Part shown: piece after piece, positions 47,157 through 55,010 of the stretch
How the letters are laid out: each line of letters begins with the position of its first letter
Position numbering within the stretch: the first letter of the stretch is position 1
Assembly: GCA_017448965.1 (NCBI GenBank)
Contig: JAFSKK010000044.1
Location: 1 to 64,000, forward strand
Direction: 5' to 3'
DNA: 64,000 nucleotides
Source: Bacteroidaceae bacterium
GTDB lineage: Bacteria > Bacteroidota > Bacteroidia > Bacteroidales > Bacteroidaceae
The notes under the pieces: generated by a model
Seen by the model: the letters and a program-made list of their open reading frames with translations, nothing else
Told to the model about the DNA's origin: nothing
The model's database searches: none
Made by a program: the position numbers and the translations under genes

Positions 47157-48563
47157 ATGAGAAAACAAGGAATGTGGATGCTGGCGCTGTTGTTCATCTT
47201 TGGCACAGGCGCTCAGGCACAGATGAAACGCTCTGAAGATTTTCGGGCGAAATATGCACTGAAGGAGGTGGTGGTGATGAGTCGCCACAACATCCGCTCG
47301 CCGCTGTCATCAGGCGGAGCGGCCTATAAGCGTGTGACGCCCCACCAATGGTTTGCATGGTCGTCGCCCAGCAGCCAGTTGTCGTTGCGTGGCGGTATGC
47401 TGGAGACTGCTATGGGGCAGTTCTTCCGTCAATGGGTGGTCAGCGAGGGATTGCTGCCTGACAACTACCGTCCCCAAGAGGAGGAGGTTTTGTTCTATGC
47501 CAATTCGCGGCAACGCACGTTTGCCACTGCAAAGTATTTCTCTGCCGGGTTCCTGCCTTTCGCCAACGTGGAGATTATGCATAAACTCGAGGAGGACAAG
47601 ATGGATCCCGTGTTCACGCCGCAGTTCACAAAGATGAACGACACATACCGCCAGCAGGTGCTCAACGAGATGGCGGCACTGAATGGTGGTCCACAGAAAT
47701 GGATGGAGAGCGTTCAGCCTACGCTGACCCTGATGGAAGAGGTGCTCGACATGTCGGCATCTCCTGCCGCGCTACAGGGAGACACGCTGCACTTCCGTTT
47801 CGACGACACACAATTCAAGATTGAAAAAGGCGACGAGCCCCGCATGACGGGTGGCTACACGTTGGCCAACAGCGTGGCTGATGCACTGGTGCTACAGTGC
47901 TACGAGAGCGAAAGCATGACGGCCTTCGGCCACGAACTGACGACTGAACAATGGCGCAACATCTGCAGCGTGAAGGAGGTCTATGACGGTATTCTTTTCA
48001 CCACCCATGCCGCTGCCGTCAATCTGGCCCACCCTTTGGTCAGCCGTATTCGCGAAGAGTTGCAACGCACCGACCGCAAGTTCATGTTCCTCTGCGGTCA
48101 CGACAGTAACCTTGCCAGCATCAGCGCCGCCCTGCGTTTTGTGCTCCCCGAGACTGAGAATGCACTGGAACGGCATACACCCATCGGTTCCAAGATTGTC
48201 TTTGAGAAGTGGAACGACGGGAAGGAGGATTACGTGGCTGTCAATCTGGTCTATCAATCCCTGAGCCAATTACAGAATCGTACACTGCTCTCGCCCGATG
48301 TACCACCGATGGTGTTGCCCATCACTGTTGAAGACTTGACCGCCAATGACGATGGTCTTTATCGCTGGGCTGACCTTGATGCCCGTATGTCTGAGGCAAT
48401 GGCCGAATACGATGCCATCGAGGATGCACCCACCGGTGTTTCTTCTGCTGCCAGCCCCACTTCCAACGGCAAGGGACACGCCTACACGCTCAGCGGTGTG
48501 TCTGCCACAGACTCCACGCATGGCATCGTGATTATCGACCATCAGAAAGTCCTCAGGAAATAG
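47157..48563 (+). CDS. Secreted histidine-type acid phosphatase
   Basis: A 468-residue periplasmic or secreted phosphatase of histidine-phosphatase clade 2 (glucose-1-phosphatase/phytase-like). The start at 47157 gives a clean signal peptide (MLALLFIFGTGAQAQ); the frame is open 15 codons further upstream, inside the leader hairpin. The nucleophile motif is SRHNIRSP, a variant of RHGxRxP in which Asn replaces Gly. The proton-donor motif is CGHDSN. An arginine in NSRQRT further supports the fold. Probable role: release of phosphate from sugar phosphates or phytate outside the cytoplasm. thyA starts 38 nt downstream. Confidence 0.87.
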   Translation: MRKQGMWMLALLFIFGTGAQAQMKRSEDFRAKYALKEVVVMSRHNIRSPLSSGGAAYKRVTPHQWFAWSSPSSQLSLRGGMLETAMGQFFRQWVVSEGLLPDNYRPQEEEVLFYANSRQRTFATAKYFSAGFLPFANVEIMHKLEEDKMDPVFTPQFTKMNDTYRQQVLNEMAALNGGPQKWMESVQPTLTLMEEVLDMSASPAALQGDTLHFRFDDTQFKIEKGDEPRMTGGYTLANSVADALVLQCYESESMTAFGHELTTEQWRNICSVKEVYDGILFTTHAAAVNLAHPLVSRIREELQRTDRKFMFLCGHDSNLASISAALRFVLPETENALERHTPIGSKIVFEKWNDGKEDYVAVNLVYQSLSQLQNRTLLSPDVPPMVLPITVEDLTANDDGLYRWADLDARMSEAMAEYDAIEDAPTGVSSAASPTSNGKGHAYTLSGVSATDSTHGIVIIDHQKVLRK

Positions 48564-48601
48564 ACCGCGGTACACTAAATGGAGATAAAACCTATTGAAC
48601 A

Positions 48602-49396
48602 ATGAAACAATATCTTAACTTGCTCGACCGCATCCTGAAGGAGGGTGTGCAGAAAGGCGACCGTACAGGAACTGGCACCATCTCGGTGTTTGGCAACCAG
48701 ATGCGGTTCAACTTGGAGGAAGGCTTTCCTCTGCTGACAACCAAGAAGTTACACTTGAAGTCCATCATCTATGAGTTGCTGTGGTTCTTGCAGGGCAACA
48801 CGAACGCGAAGTGGCTGCAGGAGCGCGGTGTGCGCATCTGGAATGAATGGGCGGACGAAGATGGCAACCTGGGGCATATCTATGGTTACCAGTGGCGAAG
48901 TTGGCCCGACTACAACGGAGGACACATCGACCAAATCAGCGAGGTGATTGACCAAATCAAGAACAATCCGAACTCACGAAGGCTAATTGTTTCGGCTTGG
49001 AACGTGGCTGATATCAAGAACATGAATCTCCCACCCTGCCACATCCTGTTCCAGTTCTATGTGGCTGACGGGAAACTGAGTTGCCAACTCTATCAGCGGA
49101 GTGCCGACACCTTCTTAGGTGTGCCGTTCAACATCGCCTCGTATGCGTTGCTGACCATGATGGTGGCGCAGGTGTGTGACTTGCAACCAGGTGATTTTGT
49201 GTACACTACAGGCGACACGCACCTCTATCTCGACCATATCGAACAGGCTAAGCTGCAGCTGACACGTGAGCCTCGACATCTGCCCAAGATGAAGATTAAC
49301 CCGAATGTGAAGAGCATCTTCGACTTCCAGTACGAAGATTTTGAACTGACGGATTACGACCCGCATCCTCACATCAAGGCAACTGTAAGCGTATAA
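48602..49396 (+). CDS. thyA: Thymidylate synthase
   Basis: Methylates dUMP to dTMP with methylenetetrahydrofolate and makes dihydrofolate, which the neighbouring folA product reduces. The protein has 264 residues, as in E. coli. Catalytic Cys146 lies in [11 protein letters not shown], the dUMP-phosphate arginines in RTGTGT and NSRRLIV, and the folate site in [10 protein letters not shown]. All key residues are present. Confidence 0.98.
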   Translation: MKQYLNLLDRILKEGVQKGDRTGTGTISVFGNQMRFNLEEGFPLLTTKKLHLKSIIYELLWFLQGNTNAKWLQERGVRIWNEWADEDGNLGHIYGYQWRSWPDYNGGHIDQISEVIDQIKNNPNSRRLIVSAWNVADIKNMNLPPCHILFQFYVADGKLSCQLYQRSADTFLGVPFNIASYALLTMMVAQVCDLQPGDFVYTTGDTHLYLDHIEQAKLQLTREPRHLPKMKINPNVKSIFDFQYEDFELTDYDPHPHIKATVSV

Positions 49397-49436
49397 CAAA
49401 GACATATTTGCTCCTTTGCCTCCCATTGAGGCTTGG

Positions 49437-49517
49437 AAAAACAATAATTACCCAAAATTGGTTCCAATAATAATTATTGGATAAAATTATTGTCAATTAT
49501 TGGTAATTATTGTTTTT
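49437..49517 (+). repeat. AT-rich nested palindrome between thyA and folA
   Basis: Outer arms 49437-49452 and 49502-49517 are exact 16-bp reverse complements. Inside lies a second perfect palindrome (49464-49480, CCAATAAT-A-ATTATTGG). The box AATTATTG or its complement CAATAATT occurs about six times in 81 bp. The outer stem ends in five T, so it may terminate thyA, but the nested structure is larger than needed for that. Confidence 0.75.
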
Positions 49518-49572
49518 CGAGACACCAACGGTGTTGAGAGCAAAACACATCAACTAACTTGTTCATTTACTA

Positions 49573-50067
49573 ATGATTTCAATTATTGTCGCTATAGCTG
49601 AGAACCGTGCCATTGGCTCGGAGAACAAACTGATTTATTGGTTGCCCAACGACCTCAAACGCTTCAAGGCATTGACCACGGGCAACACCATCATCATGGG
49701 CAGACGCACGTTCGAGAGTCTTCCCAAAGGTGCGTTGCCCAACCGACGGAACATCGTGCTGTCGCGAAAGGGTAAACCCGAAGACTTTCCCGGAGCCGAC
49801 CTCTACCCCACTCTCGACGAAGCCCTTGCCTCCTGCGAAGGGGATGTTTATATCATTGGCGGTGCATCCGTGTACAAAGAGGCACTCCCCCTTGCCGACC
49901 GCCTGTGCCTCACCTACATTTACGACACTCCCGAAAAGGCCGACACGTTCTTCCCTGAAATCAACAAGGATGAATGGACAGAGACATTCCGCGAAGAACA
50001 TGAGGTGGATGAGAAACATGCGTATCGCTATGCATTCGTGAATCTGGAGAGGAAGAAGAAAGGGTGA
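49573..50067 (+). CDS. folA: Dihydrofolate reductase
   Basis: Reduces dihydrofolate to tetrahydrofolate with NADPH. The protein has 164 residues, the normal length. The start ISIIVAIAENRAIG, the substrate-site WLPNDLKRFKALT (Asp27 equivalent present), the NADPH-binding IIMGRRTFESLP and VYIIGGASVY are all intact. The pairing with thyA is common and links the two folate reactions. The last 47 codons before the final KKKG are duplicated at 50712-50855, downstream of a toxin-antitoxin pair. Confidence 0.96.
   Translation: MISIIVAIAENRAIGSENKLIYWLPNDLKRFKALTTGNTIIMGRRTFESLPKGALPNRRNIVLSRKGKPEDFPGADLYPTLDEALASCEGDVYIIGGASVYKEALPLADRLCLTYIYDTPEKADTFFPEINKDEWTETFREEHEVDEKHAYRYAFVNLERKKKG
49921..50064 (+). 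repeat. Direct repeat: 3' part of folA (intact copy)
   Basis: This segment, the end of the functional folA, is repeated at 50712-50855. The encoded residues are identical up to NLERK; roughly twenty base differences occur, nearly all at third positions or in Leu/Arg codons. The second copy starts 791 bp after the first. Confidence 0.9.
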
Positions 50068-50093
50068 GAAACATCACAAAAGTATCGCAAATA

Positions 50094-50125
50094 TTTGGAT
50101 GAGTTGGGATTTTGATTTACCTTTG
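50094..50125 (+). promoter_or_regulatory. Promoter of the toxin-antitoxin pair
   Basis: TTTG at 50094-50097 and TACCTTTG at 50118-50125, 20 nt apart, match the consensus fully. A decayed version (TTTG 50908-50911, TACCTATG 50931-50938) stands at the same place after the second folA tail, in both cases preceded by the same GCAAATATTTG context. Confidence 0.8.
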
Positions 50126-50151
50126 CAAGTGAATACTAATTTGACAGCAAT

Positions 50152-50340
50152 ATGACCACCATTGTAGAAAGAACACCCAGAAGGATAACCGTTAGCATGA
50201 GTACGCGACGGTGGAACAGGATGTTGCAGCTTGAAGAGACATATAAACTGGCCCGCATCATCCGACGTAGCATGAAACAGGTGGAGACAGAGCCAAGCAT
50301 GACTCCAGATGAAGCCATAGCAGCATTACGCGCACTATGA
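50152..50340 (+). CDS. Putative antitoxin of a RelE-type module
   Basis: A 62-residue, basic protein (MTTIVERTPRRITVSMSTRR start) with an acidic-hydrophobic end (SMTPDEAIAALRAL). I do not recognise a named family. The position directly before a RelE-like toxin, the ATGA overlap (50337-50340) that couples translation, and the own promoter make the antitoxin role likely. The N-terminal half could be a short ribbon-helix-helix DNA-binding part and the C-terminal helix the toxin-binding part; both are inference. Confidence 0.7.
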   Translation: MTTIVERTPRRITVSMSTRRWNRMLQLEETYKLARIIRRSMKQVETEPSMTPDEAIAALRAL

Positions 50341-50663
50341 GAGTCAGAATCTCCGAAGACTTTCGTGTTGCCTATAAAAAGCTGAAAAAGCGTCACAAGT
50401 CACTTGAGGCAGATTTCGAGCGTCTTCTTTCATCCCTACTTCAAGAGCCCATTCAAGGTGTGGAGTTGGAAGGCGGTGCCCGGAAAGTTCGCCTAGCAGT
50501 ATCTTCTAAAGGTCGAGGCAAAAGCGGTGGTGCACGAGTCATTATTCGTGTACGTCTCATTGCCGATGAGCTACAACTCCTTTATATCTACGACAAGGCA
50601 GATTTCGAGAACGTCAGCGATGCATACCTTCGTGACATCATGAAGCGTATGGAACAATCTTGA
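50337..50663 (+). CDS. RelE/HigB-like ribonuclease toxin
   Basis: A 108-residue protein with the arrangement of RelE/ParE-superfamily toxins: an N-terminal helix pair (SEDFRVAYKKLKKRH), then the strand block RKVRLAVSSKGRGKSGGARV, and a final LLYIYDKADFENVSD. The block SSKGxGKSGGAR is typical of a widespread RelE/HigB-like group that cuts mRNA at the ribosome. Basic residues in that block are the likely RNA-contacting and catalytic ones. It overlaps the antitoxin by 4 nt. The duplicated folA end begins 48 nt after its stop. Confidence 0.82.
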   Translation: MRVRISEDFRVAYKKLKKRHKSLEADFERLLSSLLQEPIQGVELEGGARKVRLAVSSKGRGKSGGARVIIRVRLIADELQLLYIYDKADFENVSDAYLRDIMKRMEQS

Positions 50664-50711
50664 ACACTAAATTTAGGTACCATCAAAAATATACATATAT
50701 AAAAAGGAGCA

Positions 50712-50855
50712 TACGACACTCCCGAAAAAGCAGACACGTTCTTCCCAGAAATCAACAAAGACGAATGGACAGAGACGTTCAGAGAGGAACACGAAGTGGA
50801 TGAGAAGCATGCGTACAGATATGCATTTGTGAATTTGGAAAGGAAAAACAAATGA
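50712..50855 (+). pseudogene. Duplicated, detached 3' end of folA
   Basis: The 47 codons and stop from 50712 encode YDTPEKADTFFPEINKDE and onwards, identical to the end of folA until the last residues (ERKNK here, ERKKKG in folA). It has no start codon in frame and lacks the first two thirds of the enzyme, so it cannot make dihydrofolate reductase. The differences to the intact copy are almost all synonymous, which means both tails came from functional genes. This is the expected scar of a DNA segment that entered at folA and brought its own folA end. Confidence 0.9.
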
Positions 50856-51124
50856 AGAACTAAAAAAACAGAATCACCATGAGTCCATAATAAAAAAACA
50901 GCAAATATTTGCATGTATAAAAAAGACTCATACCTATGTGGTGTTAATTCCTGGTAGTCCCTGACCTCGTCAAACTATCAGGTGTTATTTTTTATTTATC
51001 CCTTCCTCCCATCTTTTCATTCGTTATTATTTTGTGGAGGAATAGCTAAGAGTTTTTTGATGGTATATTACGATGTGAGAGAGCATCTGACCCATGATAT
51101 CATCAAGAGGGTGAAGGACGAACG

Positions 51125-51140
51125 AACTAAAAATATAGTT
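51125..51140 (+). promoter_or_regulatory. Operator dyad 1 for the BlaI-like repressor
   Basis: The 16-bp dyad AACTA-N6-TAGTT lies just upstream of the -33 region of the blaI promoter. An identical pair of half-sites with the same spacing is at 51196-51211. Autoregulation by the encoded BlaI-like repressor is inferred. Confidence 0.65.
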
Positions 51141-51155
51141 AAATAGTGTTATTTC

Positions 51156-51187
51156 CTTGTTCATGTCATCTAAAAGGCATTACTTTG
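51156..51187 (+). promoter_or_regulatory. Probable promoter of the BlaI/M56 operon
   Basis: CTTG at 51156-51159 and TTACTTTG at 51180-51187, 20 nt apart, resemble the Bacteroidetes promoter with one deviation in the -7 box. It lies between the two operator dyads, as expected for a repressible promoter. Confidence 0.55.
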
Positions 51188-51195
51188 CAGCATTG

Positions 51196-51211
51196 AACTA
51201 AATAAATAGTT
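51196..51211 (+). promoter_or_regulatory. Operator dyad 2 for the BlaI-like repressor
   Basis: AACTA-N6-TAGTT, the same as at 51125-51140, covers the expected start of transcription and ends 4 nt before the blaI start codon. Binding here would block transcription directly. The two dyads start 71 bp apart. Confidence 0.65.
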
Positions 51212-51215
51212 AAAA

Positions 51216-51572
51216 ATGGAGAAACTAACAAGGAAAGAAGAAGAGGTGATGGAGATGATCTGGAAGATTGGTCCATGCGCTCCTAAGGATGTGGTTGCGG
51301 AGTATGAAGAGCCCAAACCACACATTAACACGATTGCCACGATGTTTCAGTCGTTGGAAAGAAAAGGTTACCTTGTTCATGAGGCGAAAGGACGTGGTTA
51401 CATCTATGCAGCCGCCATTGCTCAAAAGGACTACGGACGGAGTAAGTTCTCCAGTTTCGTGAACAGATACTTCGACAATTCTTACATGAATGTGGTGTCG
51501 GCATTGGTACAGGAAGAGAAAATCAGCAAGAGTGAACTCCTGGATTTCTTGAAGAAACTGGAAGAAAAATGA
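51216..51572 (+). CDS. BlaI/MecI-family transcriptional repressor
   Basis: A 118-residue winged-helix repressor. The N-terminal LTRKEEEVMEMIWKIGPCAPKDVV and the recognition-helix region HINTIATMFQSLERKGYLVH match BlaI/MecI, as does the C-terminal dimerisation helix pair (SALVQEEKISKSELLDFLKKL). In the classical system the repressor is cleaved when the M56-type sensor detects a signal, originally a beta-lactam. Its stop overlaps the sensor start (51569-51572). No beta-lactamase gene is nearby, so the signal and targets are different or distant. Confidence 0.93.
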   Translation: MEKLTRKEEEVMEMIWKIGPCAPKDVVAEYEEPKPHINTIATMFQSLERKGYLVHEAKGRGYIYAAAIAQKDYGRSKFSSFVNRYFDNSYMNVVSALVQEEKISKSELLDFLKKLEEK

Positions 51573-53905
51573 TGGCATCCCTATTCATTTATATTCTTAA
51601 ATGGGCTATCAGCCTCACGTTGCTGTATTCGCTCTATGGCCTGTTCCTACGGAAAGAGACGTTTCATCGTTTCAACCGCATGGTGCTGTTGGGCATCTTG
51701 CTGACCAGCATGGTGCTACCCTTCTGTACTATCCACACGAAACAGGAAACTATCGTATCGAAGGGGATGAGCGATATCGAGACAAACATTGCTGACGAAA
51801 TCGTGATCCAATATCAACCAGACGAAGATACAGAGGGAACAGAGCCAACCATTCCTATCTCTTTCATCAAAAAGACGCAGTCGGAAAGGGAGGTGCCTGC
51901 TCGCACCCTGCATCTGAGCCTTGTTCGTTGGCTGATCTTGCTCTACCTCTTGGGGGTGGTCTATTTCTGGGCACAATATCTGCTGTCCGTTGGCGCCATC
52001 TATCGGGTGGTCAGACAAAGCCAACGAATCGACAAAGACGGGCTTCCACAGGGCGTTCGTCTGAAGAGCCATCCTTCCATCCGTTCCCCTTTCTGTTGGT
52101 TTGGCATCATCATCATTCGAGAGGACGACCTTGAAGGCAAGTCCAACATAACGGATGCAATCATTGCCCACGAACTGGCACATGTGAAACTTCACCACTC
52201 ATGGGATAACCTGTTGGCTGATTTCACCACAAATATGCTTTGGTGTTTGCCGTTCACGTGGATGCTCAGGCGAGACCTGCGTGATGTGCATGAGTATCAA
52301 GCCGACCAAGCCGTCATGCAGGCAGGATTCGATGCCCACACTTACCAGTTGCTGCTGATAGACAGAGCAACCGAACCCACCCCCTACGAGATAGCCAACA
52401 ATTTTGAACAAAACCCCATTAAAAGACGACTCATTATGATGTTCCGGAACAAATCTGGCAGATACGCTTGGATGAAAGCGCTGTACTTGATTCCTCTTGG
52501 CGCCATCGCTTTGGTGGCATTCGCCAAGCCCGACATGATGGAAACGATTGAGACCAAGGTGTCTGACGAGATGGATTCGTTTTCTTTCACCTATACCACC
52601 TCAAAAGAGAATGCCAGCGCCCAATCCTTTGATGAAAACGACTGGACACAAGACCCACGTGGCATCTATCGATTGACCAAAATCACAGGTCGTAACGGCA
52701 TTGAGATGGATGCACCCTTCGACCAGTACAAGATTTGTGAAGAGGACGCCACTTTCTCCTTTTTTGTCAATGGCAGCAATCCCAAAGATGTTCAATTCCG
52801 CCTGAACATCAACGACGCCAACGTCTTCGACTACACAGGGAGAGTTCCGCAAGAAGAGGATGGGCACGGGGCACAGATATACGATAGTAACGGCAAGGGG
52901 TTCAAACTCAGATGGTGGAGCGTATATAAAGACCACGCCCTATTCCCCGATCATGGATGGGTGGTGGAGCAGTACGAACGCGACAAATTCTCCAAATCAG
53001 CCCAGGAAATTCTGAGTATGCTGAGAGACACGAAGGACTTCGATAGCGATGACCCCTATTCTGGCATTTGGTGGATGAGCGAAAAGAACGAAGCTGAGTT
53101 GCAGGCATGGAAGGACGGAAAAGGAGCTTTTGATTCACCGCACATCATGAATGGAATGGTGGTGCGAGGTCATCGAGTGCTGAGGTTCAGCTTTGTGAAT
53201 GACATCAATATTGCGAGACGTGGCTATACTGGCTCTGTGCAAGACTGTTCCCACGAGGGGAAAGAAAAAATCCGCATCGGCAGTCGCATCTACGAACCCG
53301 AATGGATAGGCGACAACTACTTTTATTATCAAACAGAAAAAGGAAAATTCCAATTTTGGACACGCCAAACCTTAGGCAAGGAATTCCTCTATGAGAATTT
53401 CCTCTCCATACTTCATTATGCTCAACACCAGCCACATCCCCTTGCCACCAGCAAGTTTGACACGAAGCAAACCCATGCGGACATCCCTGTGTCCAGCAGC
53501 GACAGCATCTATTTAGCCCCCAATGTCAGCATCGCCCAATTTGAGGGAGGGAACAATGTCCTCATGCACTGGCTGCAAACGCATCTGCACTACCCTGACC
53601 CCATCTACAGGAAATATGGGTTTGAAGGTCGTTTGATGGTCACTTTCGTGGTGGAGAAAGATGGAAGCCTGCAACATTTCTCTGTGATTCGCAACGACAT
53701 CAACACCAAAGAAACTGCCGCCTCTCTCCATCTGACAGAGGAGGAATACGAAAGCTTTATCTTCAAGAGAAAAGCAGCCTTCGAGAATGTCGTCATCAAC
53801 CTTCTCCAATCTATGCCTCGCTGGCAACCAGCCATCCATGAAACGAATGGCAAGAAAGAATATGTACGTATGAAATATACCCTCCCCTTCACTTTCAAAC
53901 TTTAA
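51569..53905 (+). CDS. BlaR1-like M56 metallopeptidase with TonB C-terminal domain
   Basis: A 778-residue membrane sensor-protease. The N-terminal third has four membrane segments (about 5-25, 37-53, 120-142 and 305-325) around the M56 zinc-peptidase core, with HELAH at 201-205 (His201, Glu202, His205) and a later Glu in EYQADQAV. The middle 330-640 is an extracytoplasmic beta-rich region of unknown type, in place of the penicillin-binding domain of BlaR1. The last about 110 residues are a TonB C-terminal fold (YPDPIYRKYGFEGRLMVTFV, then PRWQPAI). Such M56-TonB fusions are frequent in Bacteroidetes. It overlaps blaI by four bases. Confidence 0.9.
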   Translation: MMASLFIYILKWAISLTLLYSLYGLFLRKETFHRFNRMVLLGILLTSMVLPFCTIHTKQETIVSKGMSDIETNIADEIVIQYQPDEDTEGTEPTIPISFIKKTQSEREVPARTLHLSLVRWLILLYLLGVVYFWAQYLLSVGAIYRVVRQSQRIDKDGLPQGVRLKSHPSIRSPFCWFGIIIIREDDLEGKSNITDAIIAHELAHVKLHHSWDNLLADFTTNMLWCLPFTWMLRRDLRDVHEYQADQAVMQAGFDAHTYQLLLIDRATEPTPYEIANNFEQNPIKRRLIMMFRNKSGRYAWMKALYLIPLGAIALVAFAKPDMMETIETKVSDEMDSFSFTYTTSKENASAQSFDENDWTQDPRGIYRLTKITGRNGIEMDAPFDQYKICEEDATFSFFVNGSNPKDVQFRLNINDANVFDYTGRVPQEEDGHGAQIYDSNGKGFKLRWWSVYKDHALFPDHGWVVEQYERDKFSKSAQEILSMLRDTKDFDSDDPYSGIWWMSEKNEAELQAWKDGKGAFDSPHIMNGMVVRGHRVLRFSFVNDINIARRGYTGSVQDCSHEGKEKIRIGSRIYEPEWIGDNYFYYQTEKGKFQFWTRQTLGKEFLYENFLSILHYAQHQPHPLATSKFDTKQTHADIPVSSSDSIYLAPNVSIAQFEGGNNVLMHWLQTHLHYPDPIYRKYGFEGRLMVTFVVEKDGSLQHFSVIRNDINTKETAASLHLTEEEYESFIFKRKAAFENVVINLLQSMPRWQPAIHETNGKKEYVRMKYTLPFTFKL

Positions 53906-53925
53906 ACTATCAACTGTCAACTATG
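53891..53925 (+). repeat. Heptanucleotide array joining two genes
   Basis: Five 7-nt units (ACTTTCA, AACTTTA, AACTATC, AACTGTC, AACTATG) run from the last codons of the M56 gene into the start codon of the next gene: the ATG at 53923 is the end of the last unit. The units belong to the same AACTNTN family as at 836-863 and 56122-56149. Confidence 0.75.
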
Positions 53926-54738
53926 AATAAAATCCTCTTAATCATCCTCACATGGATAACACTTATTTCGACTGCCTCTGCCACAGGGCAAGAAGGAGAA
54001 CACATCGTTTGGAAAGGGCAAGAGTACCAGATGCTGACCTGTCCCCTTTACGACTGCCACGAGTTTGATAGCTTGGGCAGAAAATTGGAAAAGGAATGGT
54101 CAATGACATCTCTTTGGCGTGGCTATCAGGGGCATTGGTGCATCGAAAATGATATGCTCTATCTCGACTATATCGTGCCTAAAAGTGGGGAAAATCTCTA
54201 CGCCAAGGACATTCCAGAACTCCGCAAATACTGCAAGAATGGACGTGTGGCTGCTACTTGGTTCAGCGACACCCTGCGAGTCGTTTCAGGCAGCACAGTC
54301 TTCTATGAACACATGGGCTTCAACCGCTACTATGAGCATGAGGACTTCATTGCTGTGAAACAAGGCAAGGTTGTGTCTGTCAAACGAGTAGAAAACAAGT
54401 TGATTATCAAGGGGAAGGAGAACGACATGGATGCACAGAGGAAATTCAGTCAGTTCCTCGCTGATCTCGGCAAACAACTGCACAAACGCTATCCAGAAGA
54501 GAGCGGTCGCATCCTTGCCAACGTAAGATATTGCAACTTCGGTCTTATGATGATGCCTTCCGACGTGGAAGTGACCTTCCTCATCGGTCAAGATATCCAA
54601 CACAACAACAAAATGATGGAAAGGGAAATTAAAGAGAAACTCGCTAATTATATTCTCGCCAACAAAATTCTCCCTCTTTACTACCTCAACGGGAAGATAA
54701 AATCGCCCAAATGGCTACTCCCCATCCGATTGGAATAA
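53923..54738 (+). CDS. Uncharacterised exported protein of the BlaI/M56 operon
   Basis: A 271-residue protein with a signal peptide (ILLIILTWITLISTASA, cut near residue 21). I recognise no family. The first half has two cysteines (LTCPLYDCHEF) and several Trp/Tyr. The last 120 residues, with ANVRYCNFGLMMMPSDVEVT and a closing PKWLLPIRLE, faintly recall the end of TonB-like domains in the preceding M56 protein. It starts 17 nt after the M56 gene through a heptad array and is probably the third gene of that operon, so it may be the sensed or regulated partner. Confidence 0.7.
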   Translation: MNKILLIILTWITLISTASATGQEGEHIVWKGQEYQMLTCPLYDCHEFDSLGRKLEKEWSMTSLWRGYQGHWCIENDMLYLDYIVPKSGENLYAKDIPELRKYCKNGRVAATWFSDTLRVVSGSTVFYEHMGFNRYYEHEDFIAVKQGKVVSVKRVENKLIIKGKENDMDAQRKFSQFLADLGKQLHKRYPEESGRILANVRYCNFGLMMMPSDVEVTFLIGQDIQHNNKMMEREIKEKLANYILANKILPLYYLNGKIKSPKWLLPIRLE

Positions 54739-54908
54739 AAAAACTAACAAATAACCAGAATATGAAGATAAAAATAAACAATGATGAACAAGAAAACAAT
54801 AACGGAAAACCATCAGTAAACTAAAACAAAATAAAGAAGACTTTCATGAAATGACTGATGATTAGTGAAATATTCGTTCTTCATTCTTTCCGTAATCAAC
54901 AAGTTTCG

Positions 54909-54916
54909 TATCTTTG
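54909..54916 (+). promoter_or_regulatory. -7 promoter element TATCTTTG upstream of rsmF
   Basis: TATCTTTG lies 77 nt upstream of the methyltransferase start; the -33 position has only TTTC. The predicted transcript would begin near 54923 and contain the short frame at 54936-55010 first. Confidence 0.65.
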
Positions 54917-54935
54917 CAGTATAAACCAAGAAAGC

Positions 54936-55010
54936 ATGAGCAAGGAAGATTGTCTGCATCACTGTTTTTTCTGTCTGCAAACAAAAGGACACAATGACAT
55001 TACCCATTGA
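54936..55010 (+). CDS. Possible 24-codon leader peptide overlapping the rsmF start
   Basis: The first ATG of the predicted rsmF transcript opens a 24-residue frame (MSKEDCLHHCFFCLQTKGHN and four more residues) that ends 17 nt inside rsmF in another reading frame. The cysteine- and histidine-rich CLHHCFFC is unusual for chance sequence. A translated leader could couple to or limit rsmF translation. There is no further evidence that it is made. Confidence 0.25.
   Translation: MSKEDCLHHCFFCLQTKGHNDITH

Larger units (their letters stand above)
50856..51215 (+). other. Intergenic region after the folA remnant
   Basis: These 360 bases hold no gene that I can support. Present are a decayed promoter (50908-50938), an imperfect 9-bp hairpin (about 50954-50986) followed by a T run that may serve as a terminator, and the promoter and operators of the BlaI operon near the right end. 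I see nothing definable in about 50995-51120. Confidence 0.5.

Noticed and set aside
50065-50711. Insertion sequence carrying the toxin-antitoxin pair
   Set aside because: No transposase or terminal inverted repeats are present between the two folA tails; homologous exchange explains the scar better.
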